A stretch of 64,000 nt of DNA, taken from positions 682,001 through 746,000 of the forward strand of contig NZ_SJKD01000003.1 in the NCBI RefSeq assembly GCF_004331485.1, in the 5' to 3' direction. The notes under the pieces are model-generated. The model had not been told where the DNA came from, made no database searches, and worked only from the letters and a program-made list of their open reading frames with translations. Below are positions 46,566-55,062 of the stretch, in pieces (positions within the stretch are counted from its first letter, which is position 1; each line of letters opens with the position of its first letter). The stretch comes from Kribbella capetownensis (GTDB taxonomy: Bacteria; Actinomycetota; Actinomycetes; Propionibacteriales; Kribbellaceae). Both the position numbers and the translations under genes were made by a program.

Positions 46566-47971
46566 CGTGCCTCCAAGGTGGGTGTGCGCTGGTGCCAATC
46601 AGTGGCGGCCTCGTACGCCCGCCCGACCCGCAAGGTCAGCGCGTCCGCATGCCGAGCGCCGACAATCTGCAATCCAACAGGCAGGCCGGCCTTCGTGAAC
46701 CCACACGGAACGCTGAGCGCGGGCTGCTGGGTCAGGTTGAACGGATACGTGTACGGCGTCCAACTCGTCCAGTCCGGCGACTCCGAGCCATCCGGCACGT
46801 CCTGACCAATCGGGAACGCCGTGATCGGCAACGTCGGCGTCAGGAGTACGTCGTACTTGCGATGGAACCGTCCCATCAGCAACCCGAGCTCCATCCGCGC
46901 CGCGGTCGCGTCGAGGAAGTCCGACGCCGAGTACGCCGACCCGATCGCAGCGACCCGGCGGAGTCCGGGATCAACGCGATCGTCGACTGTGTACGCCTCC
47001 AGAACCTTGGCAGCGCCGGACCACCACAGCACGTTGAACGCATCGATCGGGTCGGTGAACCCAGGATCGATCTCGGTCACCTCGGCACCTGCGGCCGCGA
47101 GAACACCGACCGCCGCTCGGACCAACTCCTCGACCTCCGGATCATTGTCAACAAAATCAAGATCAGACGAGAAGGCAATCCTCAGGTCGGCGACGCCGTC
47201 ATCGATCCCGTCCAGGAACGAGGTCGTCGGCGTCGGCATCGAGGACCAGTCGCGGGCATCGAATCCAGTGATGATGTCGAGCAGCGCCGCCGCGTCCCGG
47301 ACCGTCCGCGTCATCGGGCCCGCGTGCGACAGGGTCCCGAACGCACTCGGCGGAAACAGCGGGATCAGCCCGTACGTCGGCTTGAGCGCAACCGTGCCCG
47401 TGAACGCGGCCGGAATCCGGACCGACCCACCGCCGTCGGTGCCGACCGACCACGTACCCATCCCGAGCGCGACCGCGGTCGCCGAACCACCGCTCGATCC
47501 ACCGGGCGTCTTGGACGGATTCCACGGATTGCCCGTCGCGCCGTACTTGTGGGAGTCAGTGACGCCCTTCCACGAGTACTCAGGAGTCGTGGTTTTGCCG
47601 ACAATCACCGCGCCGGTCTCGCGCAGCCGGGCGACGGCCGGCGCATCCTCGCTCCACGGCCCGGCCTCGTCGATCATGGTGCTGCCGCGTAGCGTCGGCC
47701 AGCCTTTGGTCCACAGGGCGTCCTTGATCGAAGTCGGTACGCCATCGCCGGGGCCCAGTGGCTCCCCGGAATGCCACCGGGCCTCCGACTCCTTCGCGGC
47801 AGCGAGCGCGCCTTCGGCGTCGACCAGCACGAAAGCGTTCACCTGCTCGTCGTATCGCTCGATCGCATCCAACGCGGTCTGCGTCGCCTCCACCGGCGAC
47901 ACCGCCCCGGACCGGTACCCCGAAACCAGTTCGCCTGCCTCCACCAGCACTCTCCCGTCGGTCTGCGTCAT
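46562..47971 (-). CDS. Amidase-signature hydrolase
   Basis: The 469-residue amidase has the Ser-cisSer-Lys triad: Lys in VPTSIKDALWTKGW, the cis-Ser and nucleophile in TPGGSSGGSATAVALGMGTWSVGTDGGGSVRIPAAF. Enzymes of this class hydrolyse small amides, ureides or carbamoyl compounds; the substrate cannot be read from the motifs. It is co-translated with the dehydrogenase upstream and DUF3830 downstream (4-base overlaps on both sides), so the three act together. GATTGTC motifs occur in frame at 46664 and 47595, and a one-mismatch copy at 47144. Confidence 0.88.
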   Translation of the reverse strand: MTQTDGRVLVEAGELVSGYRSGAVSPVEATQTALDAIERYDEQVNAFVLVDAEGALAAAKESEARWHSGEPLGPGDGVPTSIKDALWTKGWPTLRGSTMIDEAGPWSEDAPAVARLRETGAVIVGKTTTPEYSWKGVTDSHKYGATGNPWNPSKTPGGSSGGSATAVALGMGTWSVGTDGGGSVRIPAAFTGTVALKPTYGLIPLFPPSAFGTLSHAGPMTRTVRDAAALLDIITGFDARDWSSMPTPTTSFLDGIDDGVADLRIAFSSDLDFVDNDPEVEELVRAAVGVLAAAGAEVTEIDPGFTDPIDAFNVLWWSGAAKVLEAYTVDDRVDPGLRRVAAIGSAYSASDFLDATAARMELGLLMGRFHRKYDVLLTPTLPITAFPIGQDVPDGSESPDWTSWTPYTYPFNLTQQPALSVPCGFTKAGLPVGLQIVGARHADALTLRVGRAYEAATDWHQRTPTLEAR

Positions 47972-48939
47972 CGGCTTCTCGTGGGGATGTAGCCGAGCTT
48001 CTTGTCCACCACATTGAGCAGCGGCTCGCCGGCCAGCCAACGGCGGACGTTGGTCGCGAACTGTTCGGCGAGGGTGTTGCGCCAGCCGATCACGTCGCCT
48101 GACATGTGTGCGGTGATCGTCACGTTCGGCGCGTCCCACAGCGGATGGTCCGGCGGGAGGGGTTCACGGTCGAACACGTCCAGCGTCGCGGCGATCTCTT
48201 CATGCTCGAGCAAGGCACGTTCGTCGACAATCGGACCACGAGCAACGTTGATGAGCTGCGCACCCGATCGCATCGCCGACAAGACTTTGCCGTCGACCAG
48301 CCCTCGCGTCGCCGCCGTCAGGGGAGCCGCCAGGACGAGGTGGTCCGCGCAGGCCACCTCGTCCGCGAGGTTGCTGCTGGCAACAACCTCACCGAAGTCC
48401 GGGTCGTCGGTGCGAGCGACCCTCCCAACACCGCGCACCTGTAACCCGGCGACCCGCAGGAAGCGGGCAGTCTCTCGTCCGATCGCCCCGGTGCCGACAA
48501 TCAGCGCGGTTGCACCGAGGATGCTCCGCGTCTCCCGGTGCCGCCACTCATGCCGACGCTGGAGGTCGAGACTGCGCCGGCTGTCCTTGGCATGAGCGAT
48601 CACCGCACCGAGCACGTACTCCGCGATCGGCCGGTCGAACACCCCATGCGCGTTGGTGACGACCACATCGGAGTCGCGGAGTTCGTCGAACAGCAGAGTG
48701 TCGACGCCTGCCGCCGTCACATGGATCCACTCCAGCGTGCCGGCGTCGGCCCAGACGTCGCGGACCGCAGTCGAGAAGAAATCCCAGAGCATCAACGCGC
48801 GGGCACCGCGAACGGCCTCCGGCAGACCGTCCGCGGCGCAGTACCGGAACTCGACCGCGAGGTCCTCCAGCCCGGGCGGCCGGTCGGTCGCCCGCTCACA
48901 GAGCACCGCGACGACGGGACGCTCGGAGGTGGCTGGCAC
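47968..48939 (-). CDS. D-isomer-specific 2-hydroxyacid dehydrogenase
   Basis: The 323-residue NAD(P)-dependent oxidoreductase has IVGTGAIGRETARFLRVAG (Rossmann GxGxxG), INVARGPIVDERALLEH with the substrate Arg, DVFDREPLP (Glu) and ITAHMSGDV, where His replaces the usual GGxT context but the catalytic His is present. It interconverts a 2-keto and a 2-hydroxy acid, possibly a product of the amidase or aminotransferase in this cluster. TAGCCT six bases before the GTG suggests a leaderless mRNA, and the palindrome at 48965-48982 covers its -35 region. Confidence 0.88.
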   Translation of the reverse strand: MPATSERPVVAVLCERATDRPPGLEDLAVEFRYCAADGLPEAVRGARALMLWDFFSTAVRDVWADAGTLEWIHVTAAGVDTLLFDELRDSDVVVTNAHGVFDRPIAEYVLGAVIAHAKDSRRSLDLQRRHEWRHRETRSILGATALIVGTGAIGRETARFLRVAGLQVRGVGRVARTDDPDFGEVVASSNLADEVACADHLVLAAPLTAATRGLVDGKVLSAMRSGAQLINVARGPIVDERALLEHEEIAATLDVFDREPLPPDHPLWDAPNVTITAHMSGDVIGWRNTLAEQFATNVRRWLAGEPLLNVVDKKLGYIPTRSR

Positions 48940-48964
48940 GCATCGAGGCTAGAAACCCGTCCGT

Positions 48965-48982
48965 AGGATTGTCAACAATCCT
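48965..48982. promoter_or_regulatory. 18-bp palindromic operator between divergent catabolic operons
   Basis: AGGATTGTCAACAATCCT is a perfect 18-bp palindrome. It covers the -35 of the minus-strand dehydrogenase operon (-10 AGGCTA complement at 48946-48951) and contains TTGTCA, a plausible -35 for the plus-strand gene (-10 CACACT at 48993). The TTGT-ACAA half-sites resemble operators of FadR-type GntR regulators; no such regulator is in the window. Confidence 0.75.
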
Positions 48983-49004
48983 CGGTGAGCCGCACACTGA
49001 CCGC

Positions 49005-49757
49005 ATGACCCTGCGGCCTCCCACGCACCCGCTGCCGGCGCCGGTGCCCAGGCTGCTCCAGACCGGCATCGGCGTCGTCGCGCCGTACGACTTCGCGCTC
49101 GACCGCGAGCTGTGGCGCTGGGTCCCCGACGACGTCACGCTGCACTTCACCCGGACCCCGTACGCCCCGCTCGCGGCGACGGTCGAGATGGCGCTTCACA
49201 TCTCCGATCCGGAACTGATCGCCCGGACCGCGGTCAACGTCCTGCCGGTCGCACCGCTGGCCGTCGCGTACGCCTGCACGTTCGGGAGCTTCGTCGGTGG
49301 TCTGGCGGGTGAAGCCGCGCTCGTCGACGCCATGGTGGCGGCCGGCGCCCCGGCCGCGGTGACGACGAGCGGGGCGTTGCTGATGGCGCTGCGACACCTC
49401 GGCATCACGCGGGTCGCGACGGTCACGCCGTACACGAACGACCTGACCGAAGGCCTGACCACTTTCCTCGCCGAAGCCGGCGTCGAGGTGGTCGCGACGG
49501 CTGGGCTGGGCCTGATTGCACAGATCTGGGCGGTGCCGTACGAGACCACGGTCGAACTCGTCCGCAGCGTCGACAACCCTGCCGCCGAGGCAGTCTTCAT
49601 CAGCTGCACAAACCTCCCGACCTACGACATCATCGCCGGCCTCGAAGCCACCCTCGGCAAACCGGTCCTCACCGCCAACCAAGTCACCATGTGGGCCGCC
49701 CTGGACCTGGTGGGCCACCACCCTCAAGGCCCCGGCCAACGCCTCCTTCACACCTAA
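49005..49757 (+). CDS. Asp/Glu racemase superfamily protein (EutA / maleate isomerase-like)
   Basis: The 250-residue protein resembles the maleate isomerase, arylmalonate decarboxylase and EutA group. It has two catalytic-site cysteines in matching positions, YACTFGSFVGG (near residue 87) and FISCTNLPTYD (near residue 200), plus GITRVATVTPYTNDL and a C-terminal substrate loop. EutA-type proteins occur in ectoine utilisation clusters and catalyse isomerisation, racemisation or decarboxylation; the reaction here is open. Start ATG follows a CACACT -10 by 6 bases. A near-exact copy of its last nine codons occurs 219 bases downstream. Confidence 0.75.
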   Translation: MTLRPPTHPLPAPVPRLLQTGIGVVAPYDFALDRELWRWVPDDVTLHFTRTPYAPLAATVEMALHISDPELIARTAVNVLPVAPLAVAYACTFGSFVGGLAGEAALVDAMVAAGAPAAVTTSGALLMALRHLGITRVATVTPYTNDLTEGLTTFLAEAGVEVVATAGLGLIAQIWAVPYETTVELVRSVDNPAAEAVFISCTNLPTYDIIAGLEATLGKPVLTANQVTMWAALDLVGHHPQGPGQRLLHT

Positions 49758-50132
49758 CCACCCACCCCGCCACCCCCAACGACCACGACCGCGCTCACCG
49801 CTACCGTCCGCCGACCCTCACCACACACGACTGCACTCCCTGGCCTACACCTCCTCCAGACCCGACCAGCTATCCCGACCACACCCACCCCCAACGCGCT
49901 TACCGCCCAGCGACGCCGTCCGCACACGACCGCGTTCGCTGGCCACGCACCCGGCCAACGCCTCCTCCACACCTGACTGACCAGCCACCCCGACCACACA
50001 CACCCATCCCCACGACCCCACTCCCCACTCCCCAATCCCACTCCCCGCACTCCGCACTCCGGCGCACACGCCCGGCGCTGGCTGGGCGCGCGGCGTGGCT
50101 GCTCTTCTTTCTGGGAGTGATCTGACGTTAGG
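49758..50132. other. Pyrimidine-rich gene-free stretch with degraded 3' copy of the EutA-like gene
   Basis: I find no believable gene here. The plus strand is extremely C/A-rich and contains degenerate repeats around CACGACCGCG. At 49950-49976 the last 27 bases of the preceding gene recur with two changes, still encoding PGQRLLHT and a stop codon in the same frame. The stretch looks like the decayed tail of a duplicated or replaced gene. Confidence 0.6.
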
Positions 50133-50144
50133 ATTGTCGACAAT
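50133..50144. promoter_or_regulatory. ATTGTCGACAAT operator upstream of the M24 gene
   Basis: Exact palindrome 18 bases before the M24 start codon, in the promoter of the M24-aminotransferase pair. Same motif as the operator at 48965. Confidence 0.7.
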
Positions 50145-50162
50145 CTGCAACCAGGTGAGGTG

Positions 50163-51353
50163 ATGAGTGTGCCGGACCTGCTGGAGCAGGCGGTTGAGCC
50201 GACCGAGTACGCCGGGCGGCTCCGCCGGGTCCGGGCGGCCCTGGCCGAGCGTGGTTTCGGCGCGCTGGTGGTTAGCGATCCGGCGAACCTCTTCTACCTG
50301 ACCGGGTACGACGCCTGGTCGTTCTACACCCCGCAGTGCCTGGTCGTCCCCACGGATGGGGAACCACACCTGTTCGCCCGCGCGATGGACGCAGCCGGGG
50401 CGTCGTACACCTGCAACCTGCGCGACGACCAGATCCACGGCTACCCGGAGGATCTGGTCCACCGACCGGACGTCCATCCGTACGACTGGATCGCCGGCAT
50501 GGCCGGCGACCTGATCCCGGCCGGCGTGGACGTCGCAGTCGAGGCCGACGCACACTACTTCTCCGCCCGCGGCTACCTTGCCCTCGGCAACGGCCTGCCC
50601 GGCCATCGGCTGGTCGACTCCACCGAGCTCGTGAACTGGATCCGCCTGGTCAAGTCACCGCACGAACTCCGCCAACTCAGAATCGCCGGCGCGATCGCAG
50701 AGAACGCGATGCGCATCGCCCTCGACCAACTCCAGCCGGGCAAGCGTCAATGCGATCTGGTCGCCGAGATCCTCGCCGCGCAGGCGACCGGCACACCCGA
50801 GCACGGCGGCGACTACCCCGCCATCGTGCCGATGCTTCCGACTGGCGACGCCGCCGGTACGCCGCATCTGACCTGGACCGACCGCCCGTTCGTGTCCGGC
50901 GAGGCGACCACGATCGAGCTGGCCGGTGTCTTCGGCCGGTACCACGCTCCCCTCGCCCGCACCGTGATGCTCGGCGATCCACCACAGCGACTGCGCGAAA
51001 CCGCCAAGATCGTCGCTGAAGGTATGCGCGCCACATTGTCGACAATCCGCGCAGGCGTCACCGGCAGCGTCGTCCACTCCGCGTTCAACGACGTGATCGC
51101 CGCGCACGGTCTGGTGAAGGACTCGCGGATCGGGTACTCGATCGGCATCGGATACCCGCCCGACTGGGGTGAGCGCACCGTCAGCCTGCGCCCTGGCGAG
51201 ACCACGGTGCTGACCGCAGGCATGGCGTTCCACGTGATCCTCGGCATGTGGATGGACGGCTGGGGCTACGAACTGTCCGAACCCGTTGTGGTCACCGAAG
51301 ACGGCGTCGCACGCCTGACCGGTCTCCCCCACGAACTCACGATCAGGAGGTAG
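50163..51353 (+). CDS. M24 creatinase/ectoine hydrolase-like protein (non-metal pita-bread enzyme)
   Basis: The 396-residue protein has a creatinase N-terminal domain (LAERGFGALVVSDPANLFYLTGYDAW) and an M24 pita-bread C-terminal domain. The metal ligands of aminopeptidase P are not kept: the DxG/SDxTR region reads IELAGVFGRYHAPLARTVMLG and the His loop reads GYSIGIGYPPDWGERTVSLRPG. That pattern is the one I know from ectoine hydrolase DoeA/EutD and metal-free creatinase. It would open a cyclic amidine or guanidino compound by hydrolysis. It lies 3 bases before the aminotransferase gene. An exact ATTGTCGACAAT is embedded at 51035. Confidence 0.8.
   Translation: MSVPDLLEQAVEPTEYAGRLRRVRAALAERGFGALVVSDPANLFYLTGYDAWSFYTPQCLVVPTDGEPHLFARAMDAAGASYTCNLRDDQIHGYPEDLVHRPDVHPYDWIAGMAGDLIPAGVDVAVEADAHYFSARGYLALGNGLPGHRLVDSTELVNWIRLVKSPHELRQLRIAGAIAENAMRIALDQLQPGKRQCDLVAEILAAQATGTPEHGGDYPAIVPMLPTGDAAGTPHLTWTDRPFVSGEATTIELAGVFGRYHAPLARTVMLGDPPQRLRETAKIVAEGMRATLSTIRAGVTGSVVHSAFNDVIAAHGLVKDSRIGYSIGIGYPPDWGERTVSLRPGETTVLTAGMAFHVILGMWMDGWGYELSEPVVVTEDGVARLTGLPHELTIRR
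51035..51046. repeat. ATTGTCGACAAT palindrome inside the M24 gene
   Basis: Exact copy, read in the L-S-T-I frame rather than I-V-D-N. The same DNA motif therefore appears in different reading frames, arguing for a DNA-level role. Confidence 0.7.
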
Positions 51354-51356
51354 CCC

Positions 51357-52580
51357 GTGCAAGGAAGTGATCGGGTGCCAGGAGCCGGAACCACCCAACG
51401 TCTCCCGTACGCCGGACGTGTCGCCGGGCTGGTCGGGTCGGTGATCGACTCGAGTACGTCGCTGCTGCACAAGCAGACCCATGACATCGTCCGGTTCGCG
51501 ATGGGGTCGCCGGCCGCCGAAGCCGTACCGTCGACAATCCTCGCCGCGATCGCCGCCGAGCAACTCAACCGCCCCGACGCGTACGACTACGCGGCCACCG
51601 AGGGCGACCCGCCGCTGCACGACGCCCTGCTCGAGATGCTCCGCGGGACCAGCGACGAGACCACGGCCGACCGGCTCACGATCACAGCCGGCGGGATGCA
51701 GGGCCTCGACCTGTTCTGCAAGATCTTCGTCGACCCGGGCGATCTGGCCGTCGTCGAATCACCGACGTACACGAACGGCAGCGCCACAGCCCTCTCGTAC
51801 GGCGCCGAACTGCTGGAGGCCCCGGTCGACGACAACGGGATGATTGTCGACGATCTACCGCGCCTACTAGGGGATCGTCGACCGAAGGCGATCTACACGA
51901 TCCCGACGTTCCAGAACCCGTCCGGCGCGACCCTCTCCCTGGAACGACGTCATCGGCTGCTCGAGTTGGCCAGGAGCTGGGGATCGATGGTGATCGACGA
52001 CGATCCGTACGGACTCCTGCGCTTCGCCGGGGACCCGTTGCCGACGCTGCGTGAGCTCGGCGCCGGTGACCCGCTCGTCTTCGCCGTACGGACGTTCTCG
52101 AAGATCATCGCGCCCGGACTCCGGGTCGGATGGGTCGACACCGACCCCGAACTGCAGCCGCTGCTCATCAACGCGAAGCAGGCAATGGACACCTGCACGA
52201 ACCTGCCGGCCCAGCGACTGCTCGCTGGTTTCCTGACCGGCGGGCACCTCGAGGACCACCTGGTCACCCAGCGACTCGAGTACAAACGGCGCAAGGACGC
52301 GATGTATTCGGCCTTGCAGGAACACTTCGGCGACATCGCCCGCTGGACCGACCCCGAGGGCGGCTTCTTCCTCTGGGTCACCCTGGAGAACGGCGTCAAC
52401 ACCGCCGACCTGTTCGAGATCGCGCTCGCCGAAGGTGTCGCCTTCATCCCCGGCCCGGCGTTCTCCCCCACCGGCCGTTTCACCGACGCCCTCCGGCTCT
52501 GCTTCGCCTCCACCCCACCCGACCGCATCCACGAAGGCGTCGCCCGCCTGCGCCGCGCCGCCGACAAGTTGTTGCCCTAA
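51357..52580 (+). CDS. PLP-dependent aminotransferase (class I, MocR/2-aminoadipate type)
   Basis: The GTG start has AGGAGG six bases upstream. The 407-residue enzyme has ITAGGMQGLDLFCKIFVDPGD, YTIPTFQNPSGATLS (PLP-phosphate Asn), DDDPYGLLRF (Asp for the pyridine nitrogen), the PLP Lys in VRTFSKIIAPGLRVGW, and the C-terminal Arg in ALRLCFAS. This subgroup includes 2-aminoadipate/kynurenine transaminases; the donor is unknown. It directly follows the M24 gene and would process the amine product of that enzyme. Confidence 0.87.
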   Translation: MQGSDRVPGAGTTQRLPYAGRVAGLVGSVIDSSTSLLHKQTHDIVRFAMGSPAAEAVPSTILAAIAAEQLNRPDAYDYAATEGDPPLHDALLEMLRGTSDETTADRLTITAGGMQGLDLFCKIFVDPGDLAVVESPTYTNGSATALSYGAELLEAPVDDNGMIVDDLPRLLGDRRPKAIYTIPTFQNPSGATLSLERRHRLLELARSWGSMVIDDDPYGLLRFAGDPLPTLRELGAGDPLVFAVRTFSKIIAPGLRVGWVDTDPELQPLLINAKQAMDTCTNLPAQRLLAGFLTGGHLEDHLVTQRLEYKRRKDAMYSALQEHFGDIARWTDPEGGFFLWVTLENGVNTADLFEIALAEGVAFIPGPAFSPTGRFTDALRLCFASTPPDRIHEGVARLRRAADKLLP

Positions 52581-52734
52581 GCAACGCCTGGCGATCCACG
52601 GAGCCACAGCAGCAGACGGACAGCCTCTCCGCTCTCTCGCCAGGTCCGCCCCCGGTGAGAGGATTCCTTTACGCCGCCGTTACACGCGAGGACGCCCGCT
52701 GAAACCGGAGCGCCCTGAACTGGAACAGACCCGC
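52581..52734. other. Leader region upstream of the riboswitch
   Basis: No gene is seen. TTACAC near 52679 is a possible -10 for the riboswitch transcript but the evidence is weak. Confidence 0.3.
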
Positions 52735-52843
52735 CTGAGGCGGGGCGCCCCTAGGGTTCCGCTGCCGCTGACCGGCAGGCCTGGTCCGAGAGGGGAGGCG
52801 GTGCTGCGGCACCGCTCCACGGCGGGACAAAAGCCCGGGAGGC
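52735..52843 (+). ncRNA. Guanidine-I riboswitch (ykkC-yxkD class)
   Basis: The conserved blocks of the ykkC aptamer appear in order and spacing: CCTAGGGTTCCG (52749-52761), CTGGTCCGAGAG (52781-52792), and ACGGCGGGACAAAAGCCC (52819-52836) with CGGGAGG after it. A variable hairpin (GGCGGTGCTGCGGCACCGC) occupies the expected place between the second and third blocks. This RNA binds guanidinium and turns genes on. The genes that follow (permease, two DUF1989 proteins, carboxyltransferase, allophanate hydrolase) are the expected guanidine-degradation set. Confidence 0.94.
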
Positions 52844-52860
52844 CTTGAAGGCCCCGGGCT
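52832..52860 (+). terminator. Expression-platform hairpin overlapping the aptamer 3' end
   Basis: AGCCCGG pairs with CCGGGCT and GGCC with GGCC across a short loop, giving an 11-bp interrupted stem. It uses the aptamer's own conserved GCCCGGGAG. Ligand-bound aptamer and this hairpin are therefore mutually exclusive, the arrangement expected for a guanidine-activated switch. There is no U-run, so it may terminate or otherwise block expression. Confidence 0.65.
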
Positions 52861-52897
52861 GCCGTGCGCATTCCGGGCCGATCCGACGGAGACCGGA

Positions 52898-54445
52898 ATG
52901 TCAGCCACTTCTGAAACCGATCTGGGCCGCTTCGGCTACACCCAGCAGCTCTCACGCCGGGTCGGCAGCTATGCGTCGTTCGCTGCCGGCTTCTCGTTCG
53001 TGTCCATCCTCACCACCGTCTTCCAGCTGTTCGGCCTGGGATTCGGCTTCGGTGGAACGGCCTTCTTCTGGACCTGGCCCGCGGTGCTGGCCGGTCAGCT
53101 CACGGTGGCGTTGTGCTTCGCCGAGCTCGCCACCCGCTACCCGTTGTCCGGGGCGATCTACCAGTGGGCCCGACGGCTCGGCGGCGCCGTCATCGGCTGG
53201 TTCGCCGGCTGGGCGATGGTGATCGCGCAGATCATCACGCTGGCCACCGCGGCGATCGCGCTTCAGGTCGTCCTGCCCGCGGTCTGGTCCGGCTTCCAGC
53301 TGGTCGGGACCGACTCCGCGCTGTCCTCGAAGGACGGCGCCACGAACGCCGTCGTCCTCGGCTGCCTGCTCCTCGCCGCGACCACGCTGCTCAACGCGAC
53401 CAGCGTCCGGATCACCGCGTTCGTCAACTCGGTCGGCGTGACCTGTGAGCTCGTCGGCGTCGTACTGATCGTAGTTTTGTTGACAAGCCGAGCCGAGCGC
53501 GGTCCGTCGGTCGTCCTGCACACGACGAACCTCGACAGCACCACCGGGTACGTCGTGCCACTGCTGATCTCGACCTTGATGGCGGCGTACGTGCTGGTCG
53601 GGTTCGACAGTGCGGGCGAACTGTCGGAGGAGACGCACAAGCCGCGTGCGACCACCCCGCGGACGATCATCCGCGCCGTCATCGCCTCCGGGATCGGCGG
53701 CGCGTTCCTGATCATCGCCGCGCTGATGGCCGCGCCGTCGCTGACCGACGGCGATCTCGCCACCCAGGGCCTCCCCTACGTCCTGACCAGCAGCCTCGGT
53801 ACGACGCCCGGCAAGCTGCTGCTCCTCGATGTCGCGCTCGCGGTGTGCGTCTGCACGCTGGCGATCCAGACCGCGGCCGCCCGGATGATCTTCTCGATGG
53901 CGCGCGACAACGTCCTGCCGGCGTCGGCCCAGTTGCATCAGGTGTCGCGTCGTACCGGCACTCCGGTCGCGGCGACGATCGTGCCCGGGGTGCTGGCCGC
54001 CGTGTGCCTGCTGGTGAACGTGGGCAACACGGGCCTGTTCCTCGGCCTCGCGAGCGTCTGCATCATGCTGCTGTACGTCGCCTATCTGATGGTGACCACG
54101 CCGCTGCTGGTACGGCGGTTGACGACCGGCGGACTGTCCTCCGGCGTGGACGAGAACGGGCGCCCGTTGTTCTCGCTCGGGCGGTTCGGTCTGATTGTCA
54201 ACATTCTTGCTGTCGGTTACGGACTCGCGATGGCGATCAACCTCGGGTGGCCGCGCGCGGAGGTCTACGACCCTGCGGGCGAGGGGTGGTACCTGCACTA
54301 TCTGCCGCTGCTCACGCTCGGAATCGTGGCCGTCGGTGGGCTGATCGCGTACCGCGGTCAGCGGCGTGCGTACCACGCATCGATCGTCCCCAGTACTGAA
54401 GGCAGCCTCGGTGAAGGCGCCCGTGTGGAAGGTGCCGTCGCATGA
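52898..54445 (+). CDS. APC-family permease, probable guanidine/amine importer
   Basis: The 515-residue protein has about twelve membrane helices and the APC signature near the N-terminus: SRRVGSYASFAAGFSFVSILTTVFQLFGLGFGFGG, then ELATRYPLSGAIYQWARRLGG, and VGFDSAGELSEETHKPRATTPRTIIRAV in helix 6-7. The amino acid/choline transporter group fits best. As first gene after the guanidine-I riboswitch, in an operon that degrades guanidine, it is the likely importer, although specificity is inferred from context. It overlaps the first DUF1989 gene by 4 bases. A one-mismatch ATTGTCAACATT occurs at 54194. Confidence 0.88.
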   Translation: MSATSETDLGRFGYTQQLSRRVGSYASFAAGFSFVSILTTVFQLFGLGFGFGGTAFFWTWPAVLAGQLTVALCFAELATRYPLSGAIYQWARRLGGAVIGWFAGWAMVIAQIITLATAAIALQVVLPAVWSGFQLVGTDSALSSKDGATNAVVLGCLLLAATTLLNATSVRITAFVNSVGVTCELVGVVLIVVLLTSRAERGPSVVLHTTNLDSTTGYVVPLLISTLMAAYVLVGFDSAGELSEETHKPRATTPRTIIRAVIASGIGGAFLIIAALMAAPSLTDGDLATQGLPYVLTSSLGTTPGKLLLLDVALAVCVCTLAIQTAAARMIFSMARDNVLPASAQLHQVSRRTGTPVAATIVPGVLAAVCLLVNVGNTGLFLGLASVCIMLLYVAYLMVTTPLLVRRLTTGGLSSGVDENGRPLFSLGRFGLIVNILAVGYGLAMAINLGWPRAEVYDPAGEGWYLHYLPLLTLGIVAVGGLIAYRGQRRAYHASIVPSTEGSLGEGARVEGAVA

Positions 54446-55062
54446 AGCACGAGATTCCCGCCGCCGCAGCCTGGTCCGCACCCGTCCGGGCCGGACGCAC
54501 CATCACCCTGACCGCGTTGGCCGACAACGCGAACGCCTCGACGCTGATCATCGGCGCCGACCGACTCGACCGCCTCAACATCCCAGACACACTGAAGTCG
54601 CAGATGTCCGCGCGTATCCGGGCCGGCATGGTCCTCATGTCGGACCGCGGTCTCGCCCTGGCCACTGTCGTCGCCTCCGGATCCGACTGGCACGACTGCC
54701 TGATCGGAGCCCCGCCCGACCGCTTGCTGCAGCTCGAGCTGGCCAAACACGGTTTCGGCGCCGCAGATCTGCACGGCTCGGTCAACTTCTTCTCGAAGGT
54801 CCGCGTCACCGACGACGCGCGAGCCTCGCTGACCTTCGATCCGGACCACGCTCGCACCGGCGACAGCGTCACCCTGCGGGCGGAACAGGACCTGCTCGTG
54901 TTCGTCTCCACCGCCGCGCACCCGTTGTCCACCACGGAACCCGCGCCGATCGCCGTACACATCGAAACCTCCGTACAGACCGAACCCGCCGAGCCCGGTG
55001 GTCCGGAACTCCGGGCCGAAGCCGTGCGTGCGCTCGAGTTGACCCGGGAGTTGATCGCATGA
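54442..55062 (+). CDS. DUF1989 protein, urea-amidolyase-associated UAAP1 / carboxyguanidine deiminase subunit
   Basis: The 206-residue DUF1989 protein (MKHEIPAAAAWSAPVRAGRTITLTALADNANAS; SVNFFSKVRV; TLRAEQDLLVFVSTAAHPL) belongs to the UAAP1 group. In guanidine pathways two DUF1989 paralogues, CgdA and CgdB, form carboxyguanidine deiminase, which turns carboxyguanidine into allophanate. Which paralogue is CgdA cannot be settled by eye. It overlaps the permease and the second DUF1989 gene by 4 bases each. The guanidine riboswitch upstream supports the deiminase role over the older urea-only label. Confidence 0.83.
   Translation: MKHEIPAAAAWSAPVRAGRTITLTALADNANASTLIIGADRLDRLNIPDTLKSQMSARIRAGMVLMSDRGLALATVVASGSDWHDCLIGAPPDRLLQLELAKHGFGAADLHGSVNFFSKVRVTDDARASLTFDPDHARTGDSVTLRAEQDLLVFVSTAAHPLSTTEPAPIAVHIETSVQTEPAEPGGPELRAEAVRALELTRELIA

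Noticed and set aside
46562-48139. Longer amidase start giving an extra 56 residues
   Set aside because: The extension overlaps the dehydrogenase gene and is Arg-rich; the ATG at 47971 overlaps the previous stop as elsewhere in this operon.
49691-50125. Plus-strand Pro/Thr/Arg-rich open frames in the gene-poor stretch after the EutA-like gene
   Set aside because: Low-complexity translation of C-rich repeats with no start signal; treated as non-coding.
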